From Pseudomonadota bacterium (GTDB taxonomy: Bacteria; Pseudomonadota; Gammaproteobacteria; Burkholderiales; Casimicrobiaceae), in assembly GCA_018241785.1 (NCBI GenBank), contig JAFEDF010000254.1:1-57278 (forward strand): a DNA stretch of 57,278 bases, read 5' to 3'. Under the pieces are notes generated by a model. The model had not been told where the DNA came from. It saw nothing but the letters and a program-made list of their open reading frames with translations, and ran no database searches. The position numbers were made by a program, and so were the translations under genes. Positions 33,390 to 41,894 of this stretch are shown here, piece after piece (within the stretch, counting starts at the first letter, position 1; each line of letters begins with the position of its first letter).

Positions 33390-35196
33390 GGTCTGCCGGC
33401 GCCGCACGCGCGAGCGTCGCAATCGCGGCGGTCTCGAGGGCCGCCGCAACGACGGGCTTGCGCAGCAGCGTGAGACCGGCTGCGCGTGTTTCGCGATCGG
33501 CGGACGTTCCGGTGTCGCCCGAGACGATGAGCGCGGGCACCGGGTAGCCCAGCTCGTCGCGGAGCCTCCTTACTGCGCGGATTCCCGAGTCGCCGTCGGC
33601 GAGGCGCAGGTCGGCGACGACGAGGTCGGGGTAACGCTCGAGCGCACCGAGGCTCGCGATCAGTGTCTCCAGCGTGCCCGCGCCGATGACCGCCGCGCCC
33701 CAGGTCTCGAACAGCGCCGACATGGCGTCGACCGCCGCCGGATCGTCGTCGACGACCGCCACGAGGTTCCCGGCGAGTGCTCCGTCGCGCGACCGCGCGA
33801 CGCCGATCGTCCTCTGGGCGTCGTCCCGCCGCAGTCGGCGCGGCAGCGCGACGCGCGGGACCATCACGCGAAAGCGGGATCCGCTTCCGGGGCGCGAGTC
33901 GAGCAGGATCTCGTGGCCGAGGAGTCCCGCGAACCTGCGCACGATGGCGAGACCGAGCCCCATGCCGCGATGCGTGGCGGAGGAGGCCTCGCCCGCGCCG
34001 ATCCGGTAGAACTCCTCGAAGACGCGCTCGCGCTGGTCCGGCGCAATCCCTACGCCGGTATCGACGATGTCGATCGCGACCTGGCCGCGACACCGCCGCA
34101 CCCCGACCAGGACGCCGCCGTGCCGCGTGTAGCGGATCGCGTTCGACACGAGGTTGCCGACGATGCGCTCGAGGAGGCCCGCGTCGCTGTCGACGGCGAG
34201 TGAGGTCGCGACGGTCCGCAGCCTCAGACCACGCGCTTCGGCCTGCGGCGCGAACTCGGCGGCGATTCTCCCGAACAGCGCGCCGAGCGCGACCGGGCTG
34301 CGCTCGGGCGTCAGCGCCCCGGCATCGAGGCGCGAAAGATCGATCAGCTGGCCGAACTGGAGCTCGAGCGCATTGGCGGCCGACTGGACGTTGGCGACGA
34401 GCGCGCGCCAGTCGGCGTTTCGTGCGCGCGCGGCGAGCGCCGCGACGTAGAGGCCGAGCGCGTGCAGCGGCTGGCGCAGGTCGTGACTCGCCGCGGCGAG
34501 CAGCTGGCTCTTCGCGCGGTTGGCCGACTCGGCCGCCTCGCGCGCCTCGAGCGCCGCGCGGTTGCGCTCCTTGAGCCCGGCGATGAGGTCGACGTTCTCG
34601 TAGCGGATCACCAGCGAGCGCGTCAGGACGTCGTTCAACCGGTGTCCGAATCCGAGCACGAACACGACGACGATCGCGAGCACGGCGGCGATGAACACGT
34701 GGACCTGGTCGCCGACCACGGCGACGCGCACGATCAGCGGGATGAGCGCCGGGAGGAGAAAGCCGTACAGCGAGGGCTTGTAGACGCCGGTGAGGTAGAG
34801 CCCGCCCATGGCGACGCCGAAGATGCAGACGATGAGGAGCGCCTGCCATGCAGTCGACTCGGGGAAGGTCGCGATCGACGCGGCACCCCACAGCGCACCC
34901 GCGACGACCGAACCCGCCGCCCAGTAGGTGCCCCAGCGAGGGGCGGCCGCGACACCGGGCCGCATCCGCGCCCACGCGCGCGCGAGCAGCGTGCGCCAGA
35001 GCTGGTTCGCGCCGATCAGCGCCCACCACAGGGCGGCGAGCGCCGGCGTGCTCTCGCCCCACATCGCAATGGTCAGGATCAGTGCGCCGAGTCCCATCGA
35101 CAGCGACGTGTAGTGGACGTGCGCGTAGAGTGTCGCGACCTGGTCGGCGCGCGCCCGCGCGAGGAGTTCGGGGCTCGGCGAGCACGGCGGATACAT
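33307..35196 (-). CDS. Membrane hybrid histidine kinase with C-terminal receiver
   Basis: 629 residues. About six transmembrane helices in residues 33-185 form the sensor with almost no extracytoplasmic loops, followed by a coiled coil, kinase core with H238 (AAASHDLRQPLHAL), N box (VGNLVSNAIRYT), G1 (VDTGVGIAPD) and G2 (GMGLGLAIVRRF), and a receiver domain (about 477-600) with D529 (LVVADLRLADG). The following ~30 residues are Ala/Arg/Ser-rich and overlap the convergent Spy-like gene, so the natural end may be unusual. Downstream of the LuxR-type regulator gene by 42 bp; these should form one phosphorelay. Confidence 0.9.
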   Translation of the reverse strand: MYPPCSPSPELLARARADQVATLYAHVHYTSLSMGLGALILTIAMWGESTPALAALWWALIGANQLWRTLLARAWARMRPGVAAAPRWGTYWAAGSVVAGALWGAASIATFPESTAWQALLIVCIFGVAMGGLYLTGVYKPSLYGFLLPALIPLIVRVAVVGDQVHVFIAAVLAIVVVFVLGFGHRLNDVLTRSLVIRYENVDLIAGLKERNRAALEAREAAESANRAKSQLLAAASHDLRQPLHALGLYVAALAARARNADWRALVANVQSAANALELQFGQLIDLSRLDAGALTPERSPVALGALFGRIAAEFAPQAEARGLRLRTVATSLAVDSDAGLLERIVGNLVSNAIRYTRHGGVLVGVRRCRGQVAIDIVDTGVGIAPDQRERVFEEFYRIGAGEASSATHRGMGLGLAIVRRFAGLLGHEILLDSRPGSGSRFRVMVPRVALPRRLRRDDAQRTIGVARSRDGALAGNLVAVVDDDPAAVDAMSALFETWGAAVIGAGTLETLIASLGALERYPDLVVADLRLADGDSGIRAVRRLRDELGYPVPALIVSGDTGTSADRETRAAGLTLLRKPVVAAALETAAIATLARAAPADLTGPIRAAAASSRATHRHARAGSGSAS

Positions 35197-35238
35197 GGAA
35201 GGGCTCGCGCGGCGCAGGCCGGCAGCGGGCGGCCGCGG

Positions 35239-35889
35239 TCAGTGGGTTGTCGGCGACGCCGGCGTGCCGGGCAGCGCGCCGCGGCGCGACAGCTCGACGA
35301 TCGCCTCGGCGCGCGTGCGCACGTTGAGCGCCTTCAGGATCGCGCTGACGTGCACTTTGACCGTTCCCTCGGAGAGCGCGAGGTCGCGGCAGATGAGCTT
35401 GTTGGGCTTGCCCTGGATCAGCAGGTGCAGCACGTCGGCCTGGCGCTGGGTGAGCCCGTACACCGGGAGCGGCAAGCCGGCGATCGCGGTGCGCGGCCGC
35501 TCGAAGTCGGAGGTCACGCTGCGTCCGCCGCCGAGGACCGTGCGGATGGCGTCGATGAGCTCGGCGGGAGTCGAGGTCTTGGCGATGTAGCCGCGTGCGC
35601 CAGCGGCGAGCGCGGTCGCCACCGTCGCCCGGTCGTGCGTCGCCGACAGCACGACGACGGGGATGCGCCGGTAGTCGCGAACGAGCTCGGCGAGCAGATC
35701 GAAGCCGTGCGCCCCCGGAAGGGCCAGGTCGAGCAGCACGAGTGCGCAGTCCGGATGGCGCGCGAGCATCGCGCGCGTGTCGTCGCGGTCGAGAGCTGCG
35801 AGAACGTCGATCGCGCCGTCGATCTGCGGCAGCGCCGCAGCGAGCGCCTGCTGGATCAACGGGTGGTCGTCGACTACGAGGATCTTCAT
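35239..35889 (-). CDS. NarL/FixJ-type response regulator (receiver + LuxR HTH)
   Basis: 216 residues. Receiver domain with D54 (LVLLDLALPGAHG) and K in YIAKTS, then a LuxR-type helix-turn-helix about 143-205 (LTQRQADVLHLLIQGKPNKLICRDLALSEGTVKVHVSAILKAL). Cotranscribed with the hybrid kinase. The membrane-kinase-plus-LuxR arrangement is common in betaproteobacteria but the regulated genes are not known here. Confidence 0.93.
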   Translation of the reverse strand: MKILVVDDHPLIQQALAAALPQIDGAIDVLAALDRDDTRAMLARHPDCALVLLDLALPGAHGFDLLAELVRDYRRIPVVVLSATHDRATVATALAAGARGYIAKTSTPAELIDAIRTVLGGGRSVTSDFERPRTAIAGLPLPVYGLTQRQADVLHLLIQGKPNKLICRDLALSEGTVKVHVSAILKALNVRTRAEAIVELSRRGALPGTPASPTTH

Positions 35890-35980
35890 CGGCCCTCCGG
35901 CGCGCCGCGTCGCGCGATCGCGGACGGAGGCAATCTAGGCCGGCCGCGCCACCCGCGCAGCTGGCATAAAGCGCAGGGGT

Positions 35981-37519
35981 TCAGCCGGAGCGGCCGAAGG
36001 CGGGCTTCGTCTGCTCGGCGGCTTCGCGCTTGTACTGGCGCAGCCGTGAATCGACCATCGAGGCCTGGTAGAAATCTCCGTCGCGATCCTTCGAGGCGAT
36101 CTGCAGCTGGTCGATGGCGCCCTTGAGGTTGCCCTGCCACGCGTAGTACTCGGCCTGGTGCAGGTGCGAGAGCATCTCCTTGCCCTGCGCCGCGTACGCC
36201 CGCGCCGCAATGAGCTGCAGCGGTCCGTCGTGCGGGAAGCGGTCGATCTGGCGCTCGGTGAACTTCGCCGCCTCGACGGCGCGTCCGGCCTTCAGCAGCG
36301 CGTCGGGATAGTCGTAGATCATCTGCATCTTGTTCGGGTAGCGGTCGACGCCCTTGCGGAAGCGCGCGATCGCCTCGTCGAGGTGACCCGTCTCCTCGAG
36401 GATGTGCCCGGCGATCGAGTCGACCATCGGGTGCGGCGGCGCGATCTTCTCGAGCTTGGCGAGTGCGCTCGTCATGCGCTCCTTGTCGTGCGTGCGCAGG
36501 AGCGCGGCGACGAGCCCGTAGCGCGTCGCGATCTCGTTGTTGTAGCGGTGCTGCGCGAGGGCGTCGTCGAAATACCTGACGGCGTCATGCGGGCTGCCCT
36601 GGTAGCTGCGCAGCAGGGCGCGCACCATGTCGTAGTCGAGCGAATCGGGCACCTGGCGGTAGGGGACGTTGGCAGCACGCGCCTTCGCTTCGGCGATCCG
36701 CTCGTAGGTCACGGGGTGATCCTGCAGATAGGCCGGGACGTCGCCTTCAGCGAAGCGCGTCGCGCGCTGCATCCGCTCGAGCATCGTCGCCATCGCGTTC
36801 GGATCGAAGCCGGCGGCGACGAGGCGCTGGAAGCCGATGCGGTCGGCCTCGGCCTCCTGCGAGCGCGTGAAGTTGATCTGGTGCTGGATGGCGAGCGCCT
36901 GCGAGCCGGCGATCGCCGCCGTCGCGGCGTCGCCCGAGCTCGAACCTCCGCGCGCTGCGAGGATCGCGAGCGCGAGCCCGGCGAGCGACAGCAGCATCGA
37001 GTCCTTCTGGGCGGCGATCGAGCGCGCGATGTGGTGCTGCGTGACGTGGGTGATCTCGTGCGCCAGCACGCTGGCAAGCTCCGATTCGGTCTGCGTCATC
37101 AGGATGAGGCCGACGTTGACGCCGACGAACCCCCCGGGAAGCGCGAAGGCGTTGATCTCGGGGCTGTTGACGGCGAAGAACGTGAAGTCGGTATGCACGT
37201 CGGTCGACGCCGCGATCAGCCGGTGGCCGAGCATGTTGACGTAGTCGTTCACCTCGGGGTCGTCGAGGTACTGGCCCGAAGCGCGAATCTGGCGCACGAC
37301 CTCTTCGCCGAGCTTCTTCTCCTGCATCGGCGAGAGGCTGACCTGCGACACGTCGCCGAGGTCGGGTAGGACCTGCGCGGCTGCAGGCCGCACTGGGGCC
37401 GGAAACCACGACCCGGCCGGGCCGAGCGGCATTACGGCGAGCGCCGCCACGACGCACGCCGACACGCGCTTCAGGTGCCGCGGGGAGAGGAACGCTCGGG
37501 GGGCCATCGGCCGCGTCAT
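35981..37519 (-). CDS. bepA: M48 family periplasmic metallopeptidase/chaperone BepA
   Basis: 512 residues. Signal peptide about 1-48. The zinc-binding HExxH is H154-E155-I-T-H158 (VLAHEITHVTQHH), with the third ligand glutamate in SQEAEADRIGF; C-terminal half (about 300-490) has TPR-like helices. BepA (YfgC) degrades or assists assembly of the outer-membrane LPS transporter LptD and BamA. Divergent from moaC. Confidence 0.92.
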   Translation of the reverse strand: MTRPMAPRAFLSPRHLKRVSACVVAALAVMPLGPAGSWFPAPVRPAAAQVLPDLGDVSQVSLSPMQEKKLGEEVVRQIRASGQYLDDPEVNDYVNMLGHRLIAASTDVHTDFTFFAVNSPEINAFALPGGFVGVNVGLILMTQTESELASVLAHEITHVTQHHIARSIAAQKDSMLLSLAGLALAILAARGGSSSGDAATAAIAGSQALAIQHQINFTRSQEAEADRIGFQRLVAAGFDPNAMATMLERMQRATRFAEGDVPAYLQDHPVTYERIAEAKARAANVPYRQVPDSLDYDMVRALLRSYQGSPHDAVRYFDDALAQHRYNNEIATRYGLVAALLRTHDKERMTSALAKLEKIAPPHPMVDSIAGHILEETGHLDEAIARFRKGVDRYPNKMQMIYDYPDALLKAGRAVEAAKFTERQIDRFPHDGPLQLIAARAYAAQGKEMLSHLHQAEYYAWQGNLKGAIDQLQIASKDRDGDFYQASMVDSRLRQYKREAAEQTKPAFGRSG

Positions 37520-37635
37520 GAGAGAGGATGATGCTAAGATCGAACGCGCGCCGCCGAGTTCATGGCCCCTCCGGTGCCGAGGGAGGCTCCGCGCGAGCCG
37601 AGCGGGTTCTTCCTGTCGAAGCAGCGTTACCGATC

Positions 37636-38184
37636 ATGCCACGCTCACCTCGTCCGGTTCCGGCAGCGGGCCCCGTCCACCGCCGCGCTGCGCACAGCCG
37701 CAAGCCGGGGGCACATTTTACCCACTTCGACGCCGGCGGGCAGGCGCATATGGTCGACGTCGGCGCCAAGCCGGTGACGCGGCGCGTTGCGCGCGCCGCC
37801 GGGCGCATCGCGATGAACCGCGCGACGCTCGAACTCGTGAGGAGCGGGTCGGCCAGGAAAGGCGACGTGCTCGGCATCGCGCGGATCGCCGCGATCCAGG
37901 CGGCGAAGCGGACGGCCGAACTCATTCCCCTCGCTCACCCGTTGATGCTGACGCACATCGCCGTCGACTTCAGCTTTCCGGCGGACTCGAGCGCGCTCGC
38001 GATCGAGGTGACGGTCGAGACGCGCGAGCGCACCGGGGTCGAGATGGAGGCGCTGACTGCGGTCGCCGCGGGATTGCTCACCGTCTACGACATGTGCAAG
38101 GCGGTCGATCGCGGCATGCGCATCGGCGAGATGCGCCTGGTCGAGAAGCAGGGCGGCCGCTCCGGGCATTACGTTGGCGAGTGA
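37636..38184 (+). CDS. moaC: Cyclic pyranopterin monophosphate synthase MoaC
   Basis: 182 residues from the ATG at 37636; MoaC is usually about 160, and homology begins only near [22 protein letters not shown] longer frame back to 37528 exists, so the start is uncertain. Diagnostic parts: [29 protein letters not shown] and the C-terminal [28 protein letters not shown], with catalytic K and D. Second step of molybdopterin synthesis. Confidence 0.92.
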   Translation: MPRSPRPVPAAGPVHRRAAHSRKPGAHFTHFDAGGQAHMVDVGAKPVTRRVARAAGRIAMNRATLELVRSGSARKGDVLGIARIAAIQAAKRTAELIPLAHPLMLTHIAVDFSFPADSSALAIEVTVETRERTGVEMEALTAVAAGLLTVYDMCKAVDRGMRIGEMRLVEKQGGRSGHYVGE

Positions 38185-38218
38185 CGAGCGGAAAGCGCCG
38201 AGCGCGGAGGAGGACACG

Positions 38219-38422
38219 ATGACAGCTGCAACGGGTTGGCTGGGACGCATCGCTGGCATCGCCGGCCTGCTGCTCTGCGCGCTCGCGGTCGTTGCGCGGA
38301 TCACCGGCCACTACACGCTCGGAGGCTTCCAGGTGGGAACGCTCCTCGAGGCCGGAATCGCCGGGCTCGCGGCGGGTTGCTTCCTGCTCCTGTGGAACGC
38401 GGGCGGCGCACGGTCGCCGTGA
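38219..38422 (+). CDS. Small two-helix membrane protein, unknown function
   Basis: 67 residues, ATG at 38219 with a good GGAGGAGGAC ribosome site. Two hydrophobic helices (about 8-27 and 38-60) joined by a short polar loop, with no recognised motif. It lies 34 bp after moaC in the same direction. No function inferred. Confidence 0.6.
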   Translation: MTAATGWLGRIAGIAGLLLCALAVVARITGHYTLGGFQVGTLLEAGIAGLAAGCFLLLWNAGGARSP

Positions 38423-38459
38423 CGCGGCGTGCGGTCGCCGCGACGCGGCGCCGCGCGCG

Positions 38460-39668
38460 TCACCAGTTCCACATCGTCCCGTCCTCGAGACGGTTCACCG
38501 GCAGCGCGCTCGGCCGGTACGGGTGGCGCGCGGCCTGCGCCTCGTCGATCCCGACGCCGTGGCCCGGCGCGTCACCGGGGTGCAGGAAGCCCGCCTCGAA
38601 GCGCCACGCGTGCGGAAACACCGCCTCGGTCTCGGGCGTGTGACGCATGTACTCCTGGATGCCGAAGTTCGGCACCCAAAGGTCGAAGTGCAGCGCGGCG
38701 CCCATGCACACCGGCGACAGGTCGGTGGCACCGTGCGATCCGGTGCGCACCTGCCAAAGCTCGGCGAGCTGCGCGATCCGTCTCAGGTGGGTGATGCCTC
38801 CGGCGTGGACGACGGTCGTGCGGATGTAGTCGATGAGCTGCTCGGCGATCAGCGCCTGGCAGTCGTGGATCGTGTTGAACACCTCGCCGACCGCGAGCGG
38901 GGTCACCGTGTGGCGGCGAATGAGCCGGAACGCCTCCTGGTTCTCGGCCGGAGTCGGATCCTCCAGCCAGAAGAGGCGGAATGGCTCGAGGCTGCGCCCC
39001 AGGCGGGCCGCCTCGATCGGCGTCAGCCGATGGTGGACGTCGTGCAGGAGGTGCGGCTCGAAGCCGAAGCGCGCGCGCAGCGCGTCGAAGAGCTTCGGCA
39101 CGTGGTCGAGGTAGCGGGTCGTCGACCAGCGGTTCTCGGTGGCGATCGCCGCGTCGGCGGGCTCGTAGAACATCTTGTCGCGCGCGACGCCGTAGGTCGA
39201 GGCGAGCCCCGGGATGCCGCACTGCGCGCGCACCGCGCGATAGCCGAGGTCGAGGTAGCGGGCGACCTCGTCGACGGTCTCGGCGATGTCGCCGCCGTTG
39301 GCGTGCCCGTAGACCATCACGGCGTCACGGCTCGCGCCGCCCAGAAGCTGGTAGAGCGGCATCCCGGCGGCCTTCGCCTTGATGTCCCAGAGCGCCGTGT
39401 CGACGGCGGCGATCGCGCACATCGTCACCGGGCCGCGCCGCCAGTACGCTCCGCGGTAGAAGTACTGCCACGTATCCTCGATGCGCGTGGCGTCGCGGCC
39501 GATCAGCGCGGGGACGACGTGCTCGTCGAGATAGGCGGCGACGGCGAGCTCGCGGCCGTTCAGGGTCGCGTCGCCGATGCCGCTGATCCCCTCGTCGGTC
39601 TCGATCTTCAGCGTGACGAAGTTGCGTCCGGGCGAGCAGACGATGACGCGCGCGGAGGTGATCTTCAT
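38460..39668 (-). CDS. manD: D-mannonate dehydratase (enolase superfamily, ManD/RspA type)
   Basis: 402 residues from the ATG at 39666-39668, exactly the usual ManD length. Enolase-superfamily capping domain (about 1-110) and barrel domain; typical parts are [60 protein letters not shown] with barrel metal ligands, [16 protein letters not shown] and the ManD-specific C-terminus [13 protein letters not shown]. Converts D-mannonate to 2-keto-3-deoxy-D-gluconate; here it replaces the unrelated UxuA. Transcribed away from the GntR regulator gene. The start codon lies in a 17-bp tandem duplication (see the repeat entry). Confidence 0.93.
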   Translation of the reverse strand: MKITSARVIVCSPGRNFVTLKIETDEGISGIGDATLNGRELAVAAYLDEHVVPALIGRDATRIEDTWQYFYRGAYWRRGPVTMCAIAAVDTALWDIKAKAAGMPLYQLLGGASRDAVMVYGHANGGDIAETVDEVARYLDLGYRAVRAQCGIPGLASTYGVARDKMFYEPADAAIATENRWSTTRYLDHVPKLFDALRARFGFEPHLLHDVHHRLTPIEAARLGRSLEPFRLFWLEDPTPAENQEAFRLIRRHTVTPLAVGEVFNTIHDCQALIAEQLIDYIRTTVVHAGGITHLRRIAQLAELWQVRTGSHGATDLSPVCMGAALHFDLWVPNFGIQEYMRHTPETEAVFPHAWRFEAGFLHPGDAPGHGVGIDEAQAARHPYRPSALPVNRLEDGTMWNW

Positions 39669-39685
39669 GCGGAGGTGATCCTCAT
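39652..39685. repeat. 17-bp tandem duplication covering the manD start, creating an overlapping six-codon ORF
   Basis: GCGGAGGTGATCTTCAT (39652-39668) is followed at once by GCGGAGGTGATCCTCAT (39669-39685), one mismatch in 17. On the minus strand each unit starts with ATG. The second, upstream, ATG opens a micro-ORF MRITSA whose TGA overlaps the true manD ATG (ATGA). Because 17 is not a multiple of three, the two starts are in different frames. Confidence 0.8.
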
Positions 39686-39705
39686 GGAGTGGCTCGGGGG
39701 CTGGG

Positions 39706-39724
39706 TGGTCTGACCACTTGACCA
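39706..39724. promoter_or_regulatory. GntR-type operator in the manD/gntR gap
   Basis: TGGTCTGACCA is a perfect palindrome (39706-39716), and a third half site GACCA follows at 39720-39724. TGGTC/GACCA palindromes are the style of site bound by FadR/UxuR-type GntR proteins. It overlaps the -35 of the gntR promoter and falls around the predicted manD transcription start, so one bound dimer could repress both directions. Confidence 0.6.
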
Positions 39725-39747
39725 CAGTATAGCGGCGTCGCTATGAT
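39718..39747 (+). promoter_or_regulatory. Sigma-70 promoter for the GntR regulator
   Basis: TTGACC (39718-39723), 18-bp spacer, TATGAT (39742-39747). Both hexamers are five-sixths of consensus. The -35 overlaps the operator half site GACCA, pointing to autorepression. Confidence 0.6.
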
Positions 39748-39753
39748 GCGTCA
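39726..39753 (-). promoter_or_regulatory. Sigma-70-like promoter for manD
   Basis: On the minus strand TGACGC (39748-39753) is separated by 16 bp from TATACT (39726-39731). The -10 is good, the -35 weak. Transcription would start near 39719, inside the operator. Confidence 0.45.
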
Positions 39754-39785
39754 CGCGCCGGCCCCCCGCCCGCAGGAGAACCAGG

Positions 39786-40580
39786 TTGCCACTCACGGCC
39801 GTCGAACCGCGGCGCCTCTACCGGCAGATCGCCGACCAGCTCGCGCAGCTCATCGCGAGCGGCGAATACCCTCCCGGCTCGCGGCTGCCTGCCGAGCGCG
39901 AGCTCGCCGCACAGCTTCGCGTGAGCCGCACGTCGGTGCGTGAGGCGATCATCTCGCTCGAGATGAGCGGGCTCGTCGAGGTTCGCGTTGGAACGGGCGT
40001 GTTCGTCGTCGCTCCGGCGGCGGGTATTGCGCGCGCCGGCAGCGACGGCGGGCCCGGCCCGTTCGAGCTCCTCGCCGCGCGCAGCCTCGTCGAGGGCGAG
40101 ATCGCCGCGGTCGCGGCGGCGAAGGCCGAGGCGGGCGATGCCGCTGCGCTGCGCGAGAGCGTCGCACGGATGGACGCCGGGCTCGACGATTTCCAGGCGC
40201 GGGAGGCCGAGGATCGCGCGTTCCATCTCTGCATTGCGCGCATCACCGGCAACGGCTCGCTCGAGCTCGTCGTCGAGGGACTGTGGAACCAGCGCGCGGG
40301 CCTGTGGGGGCGCCTGCAGCAGCACTTCCACACGCGCGAGCTCGCCGTGCAGACAGTGCGCGATCATGCGGCGATCGCGCGCGCGATCGCCGCCCACGAC
40401 GCCGAAGGCGCGCGCGCGGCGATGCACCGCCATCTGGCGCGCGTCGCGCGGCAATTCCAGCGCGCCGTCGACGTTGCGGTGACTCCGCCGGCCGAAGCTG
40501 ACGCAGCCGCCGCGAGGCCACAGCCGGCACCCGCCGCACTCGCGCGCGCGGCGCGGCCGCGCCGCGCCGCGCGTTCCTGA
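39786..40580 (+). CDS. GntR family regulator, FadR/UxuR subgroup
   Basis: 264 residues, TTG start with AGGAGAACCAGG just before; no ATG or GTG gives the full HTH. Winged helix at about 8-75 (LYRQIADQLAQLIASGEYPPGSRLPAERELAAQLRVSRTSVREAI in the GntR pattern) and a C-terminal all-helical FCD ligand domain (about 95-240) with the metal-type histidines in FHLCIARITGN and the DHAAIARAIAAHDAEGA segment. Divergent from manD and followed by the uptake and catabolic genes; it most likely represses the hexuronate genes and responds to mannonate or fructuronate. Confidence 0.88.
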   Translation: MPLTAVEPRRLYRQIADQLAQLIASGEYPPGSRLPAERELAAQLRVSRTSVREAIISLEMSGLVEVRVGTGVFVVAPAAGIARAGSDGGPGPFELLAARSLVEGEIAAVAAAKAEAGDAAALRESVARMDAGLDDFQAREAEDRAFHLCIARITGNGSLELVVEGLWNQRAGLWGRLQQHFHTRELAVQTVRDHAAIARAIAAHDAEGARAAMHRHLARVARQFQRAVDVAVTPPAEADAAAARPQPAPAALARAARPRRAARS

Positions 40581-40583
40581 TCA

Positions 40584-40647
40584 CCCGCTCGCCGCTCCCC
40601 GCTCGCCGCTCGTCGATCCCAGATCCCCGATCCCAGGTCCACGATCC
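40584..40647. repeat. Short 14-bp-period tandem repeat tract
   Basis: CCCGCTCGCCGCTC occurs twice back to back (40584-40597, 40598-40611), followed after two bases by CGATCCCAGATCCC (40614-40627), CGATCCCAGGTCCA (40628-40641) and a partial third unit. It fills most of the 98-bp gap between the GntR gene and the ABC substrate-binding gene. Confidence 0.8.
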
Positions 40648-40678
40648 TCGCTCCGCCCACTGCCAAGGAGAAGCCCCG

Positions 40679-41890
40679 ATGAAGAACCCGACTCGCCCGT
40701 TCGACGATCGCCGCCGCCAGTGCCTGCGTCTCGCCGCAGGTGGTACCGCTGCACTGCTCGTACCCTTTGCGCGCAGCGCGGGCGCCCAGATGCCCGCGAT
40801 GCCGAAGAGCGCCGTCGCGATCAACATCGTCGACGTCGCCGGCAACCTCGCGCTTACCCAGGATGCGATCGAGGCGTACCAGAAGGCGCATCCGCAGTGG
40901 GTGTCGAAGTTCGTGTTCGGCAAGATGCCCGCCCCCGAGCTTCCGGGGAAGTTGAAGGCGATGCAGGCGGCCGGGCGCAGCGACATCGACATGGTGCTGA
41001 CCGGAACCGATTTCCTCGCCGCCGGCATCGAACAGGGCGAACTCGTCAAGCTGATGCCCGGGTACGCGTCGAAGTTTCCGGACCTGATGGCGAACTATCA
41101 GCCGCCGGCGGCGAAGATGCAGGAGCTCGCGGGAGACTACGGCATCGAGGTCACCTTCATGCCGGCGGGGCCGCTCCTCGAATACAACCCCGACAAGGTG
41201 AAGGACGTGCCGACGACACCGCAGGAGCTGCTCGCCTGGTGCAAGGCGCATCCGAACCGCTTCATCTACGCGCGTCCGGCGAACTCGGGCCCCGGCCGTA
41301 CCTTCCTCATGGGCCTTCCCTATCTGCTTGGCGACAAGGATCCGAAGGATCCCGCGCACGGCTGGGACAAGACCTGGGCGTACCTGAAGGAGCTCGGCGC
41401 GTACGTCGAGTACTACCCGACCGGAACCGGGGCGGTGATGAAGGAGCTGGGCGAGGGCTCGCGCGACATGACGCCGACGGTGACCGGATGGGACCTCAAC
41501 CCGCGCGCGCTCGGCATCGTGCCGAAGAGCTTCAAGGTGGCGCCGTTCCAGCACATGACGTGGGTGAACGACGCGCACTACATGGTCATTCCGAAGGGTG
41601 TCGCGCCCGAGAAAGTCGCCGTCGTCCTCGACCTCATGGCCTATCTTCTGACGCCGCATGCGCAGGCCTACACCTACGATCAGGGCTACTTCTATCCGGG
41701 TCCGGCGGTGAAGGGCGTCACGCTCGCGATGGCGCCGGCGAAGAGCCAGGAGTCGATCAGGGAATACGGCCGGCCCGAGTACGAAAAGTGGCTCGGCGAG
41801 TTTCCGCACACGCAATCGCTGCCGTCGAAGGCACAGGTCGAGGCGTTCCGCATCTGGGACCAGCAGGTCGGCGCCCAGAAGACCAAGTGA
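40679..41890 (+). CDS. ABC transporter extracellular solute-binding protein
   Basis: 403 residues, ATG with AAGGAGA seven bases before it. The leader DRRRQCLRLAAGGTAALL fits a Sec or Tat signal, cleaved near AGAQ. The mature protein has the type II periplasmic-binding fold of the family containing spermidine/putrescine, iron(III) and thiamine binders (AINIVDVAGNLALTQDAIEAYQ, an extracellular-type YNPDKVKDVPTTPQELLAWCKA hinge). First gene of a four-gene importer within a hexuronate locus, so the ligand is probably a uronate or related sugar acid; not proven. Confidence 0.88.
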   Translation: MKNPTRPFDDRRRQCLRLAAGGTAALLVPFARSAGAQMPAMPKSAVAINIVDVAGNLALTQDAIEAYQKAHPQWVSKFVFGKMPAPELPGKLKAMQAAGRSDIDMVLTGTDFLAAGIEQGELVKLMPGYASKFPDLMANYQPPAAKMQELAGDYGIEVTFMPAGPLLEYNPDKVKDVPTTPQELLAWCKAHPNRFIYARPANSGPGRTFLMGLPYLLGDKDPKDPAHGWDKTWAYLKELGAYVEYYPTGTGAVMKELGEGSRDMTPTVTGWDLNPRALGIVPKSFKVAPFQHMTWVNDAHYMVIPKGVAPEKVAVVLDLMAYLLTPHAQAYTYDQGYFYPGPAVKGVTLAMAPAKSQESIREYGRPEYEKWLGEFPHTQSLPSKAQVEAFRIWDQQVGAQKTK

Positions 41891-41894
41891 CCCA

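Noticed and set aside
38460..39668. Generic mandelate racemase/muconate cycloisomerase annotation
   Set aside because: The 402-residue length, the C-terminal [11 protein letters not shown] and the uxaC/uxuB neighbours support D-mannonate dehydratase.
40584..40647. CRISPR array
   Set aside because: Units are 14 bp, directly abutting and without spacers, so it is a simple tandem repeat.
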